A stretch of 64,000 nucleotides of DNA from Bacillota bacterium (lineage in GTDB: Bacteria > Bacillota > Clostridia > Oscillospirales > Oscillospiraceae): positions 1 through 64,000 of the forward strand of contig JAUNCL010000003.1 of the NCBI GenBank assembly GCA_030535235.1, given 5' to 3'. Below the pieces are notes generated by a model, which worked only from the letters and a program-made list of their open reading frames with translations, made no database searches and had not been told where the DNA came from. Below are positions 50,668 through 60,727 of this stretch, piece after piece. The position numbers were made by a program, and so were the translations under genes. Within the stretch, counting starts at the first letter, position 1. Every line of letters begins with the position of its first letter.

Positions 50668-52342
50668 TTCCTGTCTGGGGGTTCCGGGGGGACTTTCCCC
50701 CGGAATTTCCCGCCGGGAAGCCCGGTGGCTGGCCGCCGTCGGGTCTCCCGCCCCCCATACCGAAGCCCATGGAGCCCATGTCGGAGAGGTTCAGGCCGGA
50801 GGCGTCGATGAGAGCGGCGCTGTCGGCCTGCTGCCCCTGGCTGTCGGCGGGGATGGTCCCGGACAGCTGCCCCAGAATGCTCTCGGCCCGGAGCTGACAG
50901 AAGGTTTTTAAGGCGGCTGTGCCGGTCTCAAACTCCTCATAGGTGCAGAACTTGGTGGGGTCTTTTTCCACATAGGGGGCGATCATCTCCGTCACCCGGT
51001 CGATCTCGGACTCCATCCAGCCGTCAGAGAAGAACTGGGCCAGGAAGTCGGCCACGTATGTGTGGTACTGCTGGGTGTATGCCTCGTCGGCAAAGATCCA
51101 GTCCAGCATGGGCCGGTCCTCCACCGACCCGCCGGAGACCGGCTCGTCAATGGGGTAGTTCCCCACCTCGGTGGCGTCCTCCGTGGACATGAAGCCGCCG
51201 AAGGCCAGGTTATAGTCCCAGGGGATCATGGACAGCACCCCGTCCTCCTCATAGAGGTAGTAGTTGTGGATCATGGAGCCGGTGTAGCTGTCAAAGTTGC
51301 AGACGAAGTTGTGGACCGCGAAGTAGCGGAGGACCTCCTCCACATCCACCACGCTCTCGATATCGCTCCCCTCATTCAGGGTCTTCAGGGAGGAGATGAG
51401 CCGGGTCTTATCGGCGTCGGTGCTCTCGGTCTTGGCGTTGTTGAAGATGTTGGCGTAGCTGTCGAACTCGTCGTCGGTGTAGATCAGCCTCACATCGTCA
51501 CTCCCCATGGAGAATCCGCCCTTCCCCCGCTCAGCCCCTTCTCCGGCAGTGGGATCAAAGCCTTCGGGAGGCTCCCCGTCCCCGGGCGGCGTCATAGTGG
51601 CGGGGTCAAAATTCTCAGGGGCCTCCATCCCCTGGGGCGGCTCCATCTTGGCCGGGTCAAAGTTCTCGGGCATTTTAAAATCTCCGCCGGCCCCCTTTCC
51701 GCCCCCCATGTTCATGGTGTCGGGCTTGTAGAGCTCCCCCTGTCCGCCCCCGTAGTTCCGCTCCAGGAAGCTCTCCTCCACGGATTCCACCGCCAGGTAG
51801 AGGCCCCAGTCCTCCCCGTTGACGGTGAGCCAGGCGTAGCTGCACAGGGGGGCGTCCACCCCGAAGAGGTCCATCATCCGGTAGACGATGTAGTCCTTCA
51901 TGTAGGTGTTGTCCTGAATGATATTATTCAGGCTCAGCTTGTCCAATCCCTGAAAATTGCCCCCCTCCTGGTAGTGGTCGAACTCCAGCTTGAAGCTGTA
52001 CCGGTCGTTGCCGTACTGCTTCACCGAGGACAGGGAGGTGTTGCCCTTGGCCCGGATGCCGATGTCTGACACGCGCTCCCCGTCGATGGTCACGGCGCAC
52101 ATGGCGTAGTCCTCGTTCTCGCAGGTCTCCAGGAACCCGTCCCAGTCCTCCATGGTGATGTCGATGGTGTGGACGGCGGAGGTGTCGAACAGGCCGGAAG
52201 CGTAGTCCGGTTCCGCTGCCGCCATGGCAGACTGGGTTTTGGGATACTTCCAGAGCAGCAGACCGGCGACCGCCGCCAGGATCCCCAGACACAGCGCCAG
52301 GCAGATGAGATCCACATGCTTATGGGTGGACACGGTCAGCAC
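50642..52342 (-). CDS. CotH-family protein kinase-like surface protein
   Basis: A 566-residue protein, GTG start at 52342 four bases after the DUF4956 stop. Residues 11-31 form one membrane anchor. The CotH fold spans about 55-215 and 280-510, with IRAKGNTSL, YSFKLEFDHY, TYMKDYIVYRMMDLFG, HNFVCNFDSYTGSMIHNYYL and MIPWDYNLAFGG; Asp and Asn of the last block are the metal and catalytic residues of CotH kinases. Residues 212-280 are an insert with repeated PENFDPA/PEGFDP and glycine. The C-terminus (from 515) is also Gly/Pro-rich. In Bacillus CotH is a spore-coat kinase; here partners are DUF4956 and VTC. Confidence 0.9.
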   Translation of the reverse strand: MLTVSTHKHVDLICLALCLGILAAVAGLLLWKYPKTQSAMAAAEPDYASGLFDTSAVHTIDITMEDWDGFLETCENEDYAMCAVTIDGERVSDIGIRAKGNTSLSSVKQYGNDRYSFKLEFDHYQEGGNFQGLDKLSLNNIIQDNTYMKDYIVYRMMDLFGVDAPLCSYAWLTVNGEDWGLYLAVESVEESFLERNYGGGQGELYKPDTMNMGGGKGAGGDFKMPENFDPAKMEPPQGMEAPENFDPATMTPPGDGEPPEGFDPTAGEGAERGKGGFSMGSDDVRLIYTDDEFDSYANIFNNAKTESTDADKTRLISSLKTLNEGSDIESVVDVEEVLRYFAVHNFVCNFDSYTGSMIHNYYLYEEDGVLSMIPWDYNLAFGGFMSTEDATEVGNYPIDEPVSGGSVEDRPMLDWIFADEAYTQQYHTYVADFLAQFFSDGWMESEIDRVTEMIAPYVEKDPTKFCTYEEFETGTAALKTFCQLRAESILGQLSGTIPADSQGQQADSAALIDASGLNLSDMGSMGFGMGGGRPDGGQPPGFPAGNSGGKSPRNPQTGIDKGPGIE

Positions 52343-52346
52343 CCCC

Positions 52347-53018
52347 TCAGCCCATGTAGTCGCCGTTGTAGCTCACCAGCACGGCGCTGTCCACCCCGTC
52401 CAGACCGGCCAGGGCGTTGACAAAATCGGTGTCCTCGTCCTTCAGGCGGACCTCCAGGTTCAGCTCCACGCTGCCCTGCTGGACGGTCTTGCCCTTGACG
52501 GCGCAGCGGCGGACCTTGGTTTGCAGAAGCTCCATGGCGGCCCGCTCGCTGGCCTGATCCCGGCACCGGATCACGGCGATGTAGGGCCGTACATGGGGCT
52601 TGCGGTTGGCAAAGACCAGCAGGATGACCCCGATAACCAGGCTGCCGAGGATGGCCAGAGGGAGCATCCCGGCGGCCAGGATGATGCCCACAGCGATGGT
52701 CCAGAAGAGGAAGGCGATGTCCATGGGCTCCTTGATGGCGGTGCGGAAACGGACGATGGACAGGGCGCCCACCATGCCCAGGGACAGGACCACGTTGGAG
52801 GTCACCGCCAGCATGACCACGGTGGTGATCATGGTCAGGGCCAGGAGGGTCACGCCGAAGCCGGAGGAGTACATGACCCCGGCATAGGTCCTTTTATAGA
52901 TGAAGAAGATGAACAGCCCCAGGGCGAAGGCCAGAGCCAGGGTGATGCACATATCCGGAATACTGACGCTGGTGACGTTTTCCAGAAAGCTGGATTTGAA
53001 GATGTCTTGGAAGGTCAT
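52347..53018 (-). CDS. DUF4956 membrane protein
   Basis: A 223-residue membrane protein with three to four helices in the first 130 residues and a cytoplasmic ferredoxin-like domain after it (IAVIRCRDQASERAAMELL). The block GMVGALSIVRFRTAIKEPMDIAFLFW is the family signature. DUF4956 genes are typically next to VTC-domain polyphosphate-synthase-like genes and CotH genes, as here. Biochemical role unknown. ATG 53018 follows AGGAGAACACC. Confidence 0.92.
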   Translation of the reverse strand: MTFQDIFKSSFLENVTSVSIPDMCITLALAFALGLFIFFIYKRTYAGVMYSSGFGVTLLALTMITTVVMLAVTSNVVLSLGMVGALSIVRFRTAIKEPMDIAFLFWTIAVGIILAAGMLPLAILGSLVIGVILLVFANRKPHVRPYIAVIRCRDQASERAAMELLQTKVRRCAVKGKTVQQGSVELNLEVRLKDEDTDFVNALAGLDGVDSAVLVSYNGDYMG

Positions 53019-53063
53019 TGGTGTTCTCCTTTCGGTTGGTTGGGGGAATAACGGGCGCAGGGT

Positions 53064-53085
53064 GGGCCGATGTGGTCATCGGCCC
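53064..53085. repeat. Intergenic hairpin repeat
   Basis: GGGCCGATG (53064-53072) pairs with CATCGGCCC (53077-53085) and is followed by CTAC, like the element at 40829. Confidence 0.7.
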
Positions 53086-53203
53086 CTACAGTGTTCGTAC
53101 AGAGGACGTGGCAGATATCCACAGGATGGCAGCGGGCCAAAACCTTATTTCTCTCACAATCGGTGGAACTCGGAATAAAAGTTCTTTTTGCCTACTTTTT
53201 CTT

Positions 53204-53875
53204 TCAAGAAAACGTACGGCAGGCGGCGTATTTAGAAAAGGCTCCTGCCCGGCGGCCGGGGATCTGGACGGCGTCCCGGATGATGTCCGGCAGAAAGGTG
53301 TCCCACTTCACCTCCAGGATCACCGGGTTGTCCGGGGCGGGGATGGTGACGCAGTCCGGGTTCAGAAAATCCACGCAGTCCAGGCCGGTGCGGAGGTCGT
53401 AGTCCAGGGTCACCCGGACGTTTCCCGGGGAATAGACAAAGGGCTCCCGGAGGTAGTCCACCAGGGTCCTGGGCCGCAGGCCCTGGAGGGTCATCTTGGC
53501 GTGGAGCTCCCGGACCAACGGGTCCCGGCTCTCCCCCATCCATCGGGCGTCCCCATTCAGCAGGGCCTGGACCTGACCGGGGGTGAGCCGGGCCTTGTCC
53601 TTGGTTCCCAGGCCGTTCCACTTGCTCTTTTTTTCCAGGTGGATCAGGGTGGGGTCCCTGTTGTAGCAGCGGATGCGGAATTTTTCCCGGACGTTGACCC
53701 CGTCCAGCTTCTCCCGCAAGGCCGTGTCCGCCGGGGTATCGAAGTAGAGGGAGCGGATGTGGTATTTGCCGTCCACGGCGTGGGGGTCCGGCCGGGCCAC
53801 GGCCTCCAGCCGCCGGCGGAGCAGGGGCAGGTCCCCCGGGGCCAGCCGGTGCTTCCACTCATGGCGTAACGTCAT
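53204..53875 (-). CDS. VTC-domain (polyphosphate polymerase-like) protein
   Basis: A 223-residue soluble protein with the VTC tunnel fold. Conserved basic and acidic strands are visible: RHEWKHRL, HIRSLYFDTP, KFRIRCYNRDP, HLEKKSKWNG, TLDYDLRTGL and ILEVKWDTFLP. These Arg/Lys/Glu residues line the tunnel that binds ATP and polyphosphate in the yeast VTC catalytic subunit. First gene of VTC-DUF4956-CotH; the 185 bases before DUF4956 hold only a repeat. The reaction is inferred from fold. Confidence 0.9.
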   Translation of the reverse strand: MTLRHEWKHRLAPGDLPLLRRRLEAVARPDPHAVDGKYHIRSLYFDTPADTALREKLDGVNVREKFRIRCYNRDPTLIHLEKKSKWNGLGTKDKARLTPGQVQALLNGDARWMGESRDPLVRELHAKMTLQGLRPRTLVDYLREPFVYSPGNVRVTLDYDLRTGLDCVDFLNPDCVTIPAPDNPVILEVKWDTFLPDIIRDAVQIPGRRAGAFSKYAACRTFS

Positions 53876-53944
53876 GGTTTACGGTCTCCTTTCCTTGACT
53901 TTACCTGGATTTTACACGGGCAACCTTAGCGGAGGCTTAGAAAA

Positions 53945-53978
53945 AGACGCCCCCAGGTAAACAAACCTGGAAGCGTCT
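53945..53978 (-). terminator. Terminator after the two-component genes
   Basis: AGACGC (53945-53950) and CCAGG (53953-53957) pair with CCTGG (53966-53970) and GCGTCT (53973-53978), just past the kinase stop; a short A-rich tract precedes. Confidence 0.65.
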
Positions 53979-53994
53979 GTAAACAAAGTATGAA

Positions 53995-55032
53995 TCAAAG
54001 GCCGGGCAGCTCCACGGTGAAGACCACCCGGTCCTCCCCTTCCATCCCGGCGGTGATGGTTCCCCGCCAGGCCCGGACGATGGCCTGGGCGGCGGAGAGG
54101 CCGATGCCGCAGCCGCCGGTCCTCTGGGTCCGGGCGGGGTCTCCCCGGTAGAACCGGTCAAAGAGCCGGGCGGTCTCCCCCTCCAGCCGGGCCGGGGCGT
54201 TCTCCACCCGGAGCCTGGCCCCCTTCCCCGCCCCGGTCAGGGTCAGGCGGATGGTCCCGCCGGGGGCGGTGTACTTCACCCCGTTGTCCAGAAGGATGGA
54301 CAGCAGCTGGGCCAGGTGCTCCTGGTCCCCCTGGAGGATCACCCCCGGGTCAATGCTCTCCTCCAGCAGGATGCCCCGGAGGGCGGCGGCCTCCCGGAAG
54401 GACTCGGCGCTCTCCCGGGCCAGGGCGGAGAGGTCCACCGGCCGGGCGGTGGGCAGGGCGTCGGTCTCCTCCATCCGGGCCAGGGTCAGCAGGTTCTCCA
54501 TCAGGCCCCCCAGCCGGAGGGTCTGGGCCTTGATGTTTCGGGTCCACTTGTTCTCCCCCTGGTGGAGCTCCATGGCCTCGGTGTTGGCCCGGATGATGGC
54601 CAGGGGGGTCTTCAGCTCGTGACCGGCGTTGGTGACGAACTCCTTCTGCTTCTCAATGCTCACGGCGATGGGCCGGATGGACCGCCGGGCCAGGACCACC
54701 ACCAGGGCCAGCATCCCCAGCCAGCAGAGGGCCACCCCGCCGGTGGACAGGGTCAGCATGGAGAGGACCTTGTGCCGGGCGGCCGCCCGGATATCCGCCT
54801 GTATGTCCTCCGGCAGGACCTCCCGCCAGCCGGGAGGAGGCCCCCCCTGGTCCGGGGGGACCCTGGGAATGGGCAGACGGTCCCCCTGGAGGACGGTCTG
54901 GAGCATCCGGTCGGTCTGCTGCTCCACCAGATACCAGTTGTACAGGTTGATGGCCGCCAGCAGGATCAGCAGCAGGGCGGTGATGGCCCCCATAGCATTG
55001 AGGACGAATTTTCGCTGGAGGGTCTTTTTCAT
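53995..55032 (-). CDS. Two-component sensor histidine kinase
   Basis: A 345-residue membrane kinase. Helices at about 10-30 and 100-122 flank a short (70-residue) extracytoplasmic sensor. The H-box is KEFVTNAGHELKTPLAIIRANTE, the N-box LDNGVKYTAPGG, and the G-box GGCGIGLSAAQAI. The ATG at 55032 overlaps the regulator's stop by four bases. The sensed signal is unknown; the short sensor with proline-rich segment (IPRVPPDQGGPPPGW) gives no clue. Confidence 0.94.
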   Translation of the reverse strand: MKKTLQRKFVLNAMGAITALLLILLAAINLYNWYLVEQQTDRMLQTVLQGDRLPIPRVPPDQGGPPPGWREVLPEDIQADIRAAARHKVLSMLTLSTGGVALCWLGMLALVVVLARRSIRPIAVSIEKQKEFVTNAGHELKTPLAIIRANTEAMELHQGENKWTRNIKAQTLRLGGLMENLLTLARMEETDALPTARPVDLSALARESAESFREAAALRGILLEESIDPGVILQGDQEHLAQLLSILLDNGVKYTAPGGTIRLTLTGAGKGARLRVENAPARLEGETARLFDRFYRGDPARTQRTGGCGIGLSAAQAIVRAWRGTITAGMEGEDRVVFTVELPGL

Positions 55033-55703
55033 GGTCCCACCTCCAGGGTGTAGCCCACGCCCCGCCTGGCCCTCAGGGTCACCCGGGAGCCCAGGGCGGT
55101 CAGCCGCTTGCGCAGGTAGGAGACATAGACCCACACCGCACCCACCTCGGCCTCGGCGTTATAGCCCCAGACCTTCGCCAGCAGGTCCTCGGAGGACAGG
55201 AAGATCCCCTGGTTGCGCATGAGGACCTCCATGAGCCGGTACTCCATCTTGGGCAGGGTCACTGACTGCGTCCCGCAGGCTAACCGGAAGGACCCCAGGT
55301 TCAGGGACAGGTCCCCGCAGGTGAGCAGCTCCGGGGAAAACTCCTCCCGCCGCCGGAGCATGGCCCTCACCCGGGCCAGCAGCTCCCCCATGGCAAAGGG
55401 CTTTGGCAGGTAGTCGTCGGCCCCCAGGTCCAGACCCCGGATGCGGTCCTCCACCTCCCCCTTGGCGGTGAGCAGGAGGATGGGGGTGCGGCAGCCCTCC
55501 CGCCGGAGAGTCTCCAGCACGGTCAGGCCGTCCACCTTGGGCATCATGACGTCCAGGATGATGCCGTCGTAGGTCTCCGCCCGGGCATAGGCCAGGGCCT
55601 CCTCCCCGTCGGCCACCCCGTCCACCAGATAGTGGTGGTAGGTCAGGATATCCGTCACCGCCTCGGCCATGGCGGCCTCATCCTCGGCGTACAGCAGCTT
55701 CAT
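55029..55703 (-). CDS. OmpR-family response regulator
   Basis: A 224-residue regulator. The receiver has the acid pair in YAEDEA, phosphoacceptor Asp in GIILDVMMPKVDGL, Thr in LLLTAKG and Lys in YLPKPF. The C-terminal winged helix (EYRLMEVLMRNQGIFLSSEDLL, then RKRLTALGSRVTLRARRGVGY) binds DNA. The start at 55703 (MKLLYAEDE) is chosen for the normal N-terminus and GAGGGAAACCCC upstream. TATAAT (minus, at 55740-55745) is a likely -10. Confidence 0.94.
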   Translation of the reverse strand: MKLLYAEDEAAMAEAVTDILTYHHYLVDGVADGEEALAYARAETYDGIILDVMMPKVDGLTVLETLRREGCRTPILLLTAKGEVEDRIRGLDLGADDYLPKPFAMGELLARVRAMLRRREEFSPELLTCGDLSLNLGSFRLACGTQSVTLPKMEYRLMEVLMRNQGIFLSSEDLLAKVWGYNAEAEVGAVWVYVSYLRKRLTALGSRVTLRARRGVGYTLEVGP

Positions 55704-55837
55704 GGGGTTTCCCTCGTTTCTTGCCATAGAATATTCTGGATTATACCGGATATGGGCCGTCAGAGCTTGAAAAAATTGTAAACAATCCGGCGATAATCTG
55801 GTATACTGGAGACGATCTTAGACCAAGGAGGGATTGT

Positions 55838-56959
55838 ATGCTGCATCCGAACCCAGACCTTTGGAAGGAACTCCCCCAGGAGGAACGGGACCTGATCCGC
55901 CAAATGGCCCCCTTCTGCGCCCTGGGCAATCCCTTGGCTGTGGCGTCCATGGAGAAGTTCTACCGGGCCGCTTCCGAGCTCCAGCCCGCTCGCCTGTACT
56001 ACGGGGCCTTCGTCCAGGACGACCTGGCCCGTTTGCTCCTGGGTCGCTATCACCTCCACGGCTGGTTCCTGTTCCACAAGGACCCCGCCCTGGCCACTGA
56101 CCTCCTGATGCGGGCCCGGCTCAGCAAGAACCCGGCCATCGCCCAGGGGGCCGACCGGGAGCTGATGGTGGCTTCCGTCAAAATCACCCGGGACTTCTCC
56201 CTGTCCTTCGACATCCTAAAGGAGTACAGCGGCAGTTCGGCCCACCTGGTGGTGCCGCCCTCGGTACGGACCATCGGCCCACAGGCCTTCCAGAGGAACG
56301 CATCCCTGGAGTCGGTCATCCTCCCCGGCTGCCTGGAGGTCATTGCGGCCCAGGCCTTCGCAGGCTGCAAAAACCTCCGCATCATCCACCTGCCTGACAC
56401 GGTCTGGCGAATCGAGCCCCAGGCCTTCCAGGACTGCGCCGCTCTGGAGAAAATCGTGCTGCCCAAGGGGCTGACCCACCTGGGCCAGGGAGCCTTTTCT
56501 GGCTGCAAGAATTTGAAGTCCATCGACCTGCCCGGCAACATTTCCAACGTGGAGGACAGTGTCTTTATGGACAGCGGCCTGACGGAAGCCGTCCTCCGCC
56601 CGGGCGTCCGCTCCATCGGCCCCTACGCCTTTTCTGGCTGCCCCCTGGAGACGGTCACCCTGCCGGAATCCATGGACTTCATCGGGGCCCACGCCTTTCA
56701 CGGGTGCCACAAGCTCACTCAGGTTCTCTGGAAGGGCGGCCGCCACTTTGTGGCAGAGTACACCATCAAACGGGGCAACGACCCCTTCCGGAACGCCGCC
56801 CACTTTCACTACGATTTCAACACAAATCATATCCTGTCCCACCACGGGGACCCGGAACCAATCCGCACCTCCCCTCACCTGCCGCCCCGGGACCTGAACC
56901 GGGAGACCTACCCCGTCCCCCAGACGGGCTCCACCGATGGTTTCATCGGGATCACTTGA
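55838..56959 (+). CDS. BspA-type leucine-rich-repeat protein
   Basis: A 373-residue protein. Residues 1-130 are a helical region without a signal peptide. From about 140 to 300 are six to seven LRR_5 repeats of BspA type (for example PPSVRTIGPQAFQRNASLES, VILPGCLEVIAAQAFAGC, LPKGLTHLGQGAFSGCKNL). Most BspA-like proteins are secreted, so cytoplasmic location is unexpected. ATG 55838 has AAGGAGGG. It has no cotranscribed partner; a TTGAAA and GATAAT pair with 18 bp lies at 55768-55797. Confidence 0.85.
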   Translation: MLHPNPDLWKELPQEERDLIRQMAPFCALGNPLAVASMEKFYRAASELQPARLYYGAFVQDDLARLLLGRYHLHGWFLFHKDPALATDLLMRARLSKNPAIAQGADRELMVASVKITRDFSLSFDILKEYSGSSAHLVVPPSVRTIGPQAFQRNASLESVILPGCLEVIAAQAFAGCKNLRIIHLPDTVWRIEPQAFQDCAALEKIVLPKGLTHLGQGAFSGCKNLKSIDLPGNISNVEDSVFMDSGLTEAVLRPGVRSIGPYAFSGCPLETVTLPESMDFIGAHAFHGCHKLTQVLWKGGRHFVAEYTIKRGNDPFRNAAHFHYDFNTNHILSHHGDPEPIRTSPHLPPRDLNRETYPVPQTGSTDGFIGIT

Positions 56960-56964
56960 GCATA

Positions 56965-56996
56965 AAAAAAGACGGACTGCTGCGTCCGTCTTTTTT
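56965..56996. terminator. Bidirectional terminator between LRR gene and nadE
   Basis: 13-bp perfect inverted repeat (56965-56977 with 56984-56996) with A6 and T6 ends, between convergent genes. Confidence 0.9.
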
Positions 56997-57008
56997 ATAT
57001 GGTTGGAT

Positions 57009-57737
57009 TTACTCGCCGTAGCGCAGGGCGGGGCGGCGCTTGTGGCCGCTGCGGGCGTGGTACCGGTCGATGATGGCCTTGTCGTGCTCGTTGGCCTCGC
57101 CGGTGGTGATGTATTTGTCGATGGCGGCATAGGTGACCCCCATGTCGTCCTCGTCGGTCTGACCCTCAAAGAGGCCGGCGGAGGGGGCCTTCTCGATGAC
57201 GGCAGCGGGGGCGTCCAGGTAGCGCAGGTACTCGAAGACCTCGGTGGCGGTCAGGTCGGCGATGGGGTTCAGGTCGAAGGCGCCGTCGCCCCACTTGGTG
57301 AAGTAGCCCATGTGGTACTCGCTGGCGTTGCCGGTGCCGGCCACCAGGCGGTTCTCGCTGGCCCCCACAGCATACAGGGAGAGCATACGCAGACGGGGGG
57401 CCAGATTGGTGATGGCCTGCTGGTTCAGCTCGGTGATGCCGGAGAGGGCCTCCATGGCCAGCTCCTTCTGGGGGGTGATGTCCAGGACGCGGGTCTTGAT
57501 GCCGAACTTTTCGGCCACCTCCATGCCGTCGTCCTTGTCGATGGTGAAGTTGCGCTTGGAGCTGCAGGGGATGATGATGGACTCGGTGTTTTCACAGGCC
57601 ATCTTGCACAGGATCATAACCAGGGCAGAGTCCTTGCCGCCGCTGTTGCCAATGATAATGCCGTCGGCATGGGCCTCGGCCAGGGCATCCCGGATGAACT
57701 GGATTCTCTTTTCGGTTTCTGCTGCGTAATCACGCAT
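57009..57737 (-). CDS. nadE: NAD+ synthase
   Basis: A 242-residue ammonia-dependent synthase converting deamido-NAD to NAD. The ATP pyrophosphatase loop IIGNSGGKDSALVM is at residues 28-41, and SENRLVAGTGNASEYHMGYFTKWGDGAFDLNPIADL carries the binding residues. No amidotransferase domain is present, so it uses free ammonia. It is 27 bases after glmS and probably cotranscribed. Confidence 0.93.
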   Translation of the reverse strand: MRDYAAETEKRIQFIRDALAEAHADGIIIGNSGGKDSALVMILCKMACENTESIIIPCSSKRNFTIDKDDGMEVAEKFGIKTRVLDITPQKELAMEALSGITELNQQAITNLAPRLRMLSLYAVGASENRLVAGTGNASEYHMGYFTKWGDGAFDLNPIADLTATEVFEYLRYLDAPAAVIEKAPSAGLFEGQTDEDDMGVTYAAIDKYITTGEANEHDKAIIDRYHARSGHKRRPALRYGE

Positions 57738-57764
57738 GATCGTAACTTCCTTTCACACGGTTTC

Positions 57765-59591
<1,827 letters not shown>

Positions 59592-59613
59592 CAGCGTATT
59601 CCTCCTTTTTTCC

Positions 59614-59641
59614 CCGGGGAGACTCCTGGGAGCCTCCCCGG
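59614..59641 (-). other. Hairpin just upstream of the glmS ribosome-binding site
   Basis: A 13-bp stem with one mismatch (59614-59626 with 59629-59641) lies between purC and glmS, immediately 5' of AAAAAAGGAGG. It lacks a T-run, so it is unlikely to be a terminator and could stabilise or process the mRNA. Confidence 0.6.
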
Positions 59642-59687
59642 TGTTCATAGGGTCAGGTATCCGGTCTCCGTGGATACAGGTAAAACC

Positions 59688-60404
59688 TTACGCCTGTTCT
59701 CCCAGCAGGCGGCGCATGACCTCCTGATATGCGCCCTCCACGTTGCCCAGATCCCGGCGGAATCTGTCCTTATCCAGCTTTTCGTTGGTCTCCTTGTCCC
59801 ACAGGCGGCAGGTGTCGGGAGAGATCTCGTCGGCCAGGATGATGGTCCCGTCAGTGGTCCGTCCGAACTCCAGCTTGAAGTCCACAAGTCGGATCCCCAC
59901 GGACAGGAAGAACTCCTTCAGGGCCTCGTTGACCCGGAAGGCCAGGTCCACGATGGTGGCGATCTCTTCCCTGGTGGCCAGCTTCAGAGCCACGGCATGG
60001 TAGGAGTTGATGAGGGGGTCGCCCAGGTCGTCGTTCTTATAGGAGAACTCGATGGTGGGCGATGCAAACTCGATGCCTTCCTCCACGCCATAGCGCTCGG
60101 CGAAGTGGCCGGCGGAGACGTTGCGAATGATGACTTCCAGGGGGACGATGGTGACCTTCCGCACCACGGTCTCTCTCTCACTGAGTTCCTCTACGAAGTG
60201 GGTGGGGACGCCCTTCTTCTCCAGCATCTGCATGAGAAGGTTGGTCATGCGGTTGTTGATGGCTCCCTTGCCCAGGATGGTGCCCTTTTTCAGGCCGTTG
60301 AAAGCGGTGGCGTCGTCTTTGTATTCCACAATGAACTTCTCCCCGTCGTCGGTCCGATAGACTTTCTTTGCTTTTCCCTCGTAGATCTGTTCCAGCTTTT
60401 TCAT
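59688..60404 (-). CDS. purC: Phosphoribosylaminoimidazole-succinocarboxamide synthase
   Basis: A 238-residue purine-pathway enzyme adding aspartate to CAIR. The opening [21 protein letters not shown] and the blocks [46 protein letters not shown] and [30 protein letters not shown] are diagnostic. The start at 60404 removes an upstream in-frame tail that does not match the family. It stands alone, away from other pur genes, and is followed 96 bases later by glmS. Confidence 0.96.
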   Translation of the reverse strand: MKKLEQIYEGKAKKVYRTDDGEKFIVEYKDDATAFNGLKKGTILGKGAINNRMTNLLMQMLEKKGVPTHFVEELSERETVVRKVTIVPLEVIIRNVSAGHFAERYGVEEGIEFASPTIEFSYKNDDLGDPLINSYHAVALKLATREEIATIVDLAFRVNEALKEFFLSVGIRLVDFKLEFGRTTDGTIILADEISPDTCRLWDKETNEKLDKDRFRRDLGNVEGAYQEVMRRLLGEQA

Positions 60405-60537
60405 AGCGATCGATCCCTTTCTGTCTTGAGTCGTGCTGGAGATCCCATGCAAATTCACACAGGTATCTTGATTCACGTTTCTATTTTCCCATAAATCCAT
60501 GGAATTTGCAATGGGTTGGCCCGCCTTTGTTTCTTTT

Positions 60538-60566
60538 ATTTTATGCCGTTCTCTCTGTGCAAACAA
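60538..60566 (-). promoter_or_regulatory. Promoter of the purC-glmS-nadE unit
   Basis: TTGTTT (60561-60566), 17-bp spacer, TAAAAT (60538-60543) on the minus strand. The leader to purC is about 125 bases and has no recognised riboswitch. Confidence 0.6.
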
Positions 60567-60627
60567 CACAAAACCGGGAGAGATTTTGACAGTCCCGCCA
60601 AAAAAAGTTTCATCTGGGACTTTCTCC

Positions 60628-60656
60628 TTGACAGTTTCCCCATGGAATATTATAAT
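60628..60656 (+). promoter_or_regulatory. Promoter of glnA
   Basis: Perfect consensus: TTGACA (60628-60633), 17-bp spacer, TATAAT (60651-60656). The leader is about 65 bases. Confidence 0.9.
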
Positions 60657-60727
60657 TTGTGTCGAGCGGACGGGTGCTTCGGAATTCGAAGCTTACTGTC
60701 CTTTTTTTGCGTGAAAGGAGAAACCTT

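Noticed and set aside
59592-59687. A glmS ribozyme upstream of glmS.
   Set aside because: The conserved core of the ribozyme was not found in the 96-base gap; only a plain hairpin is present.
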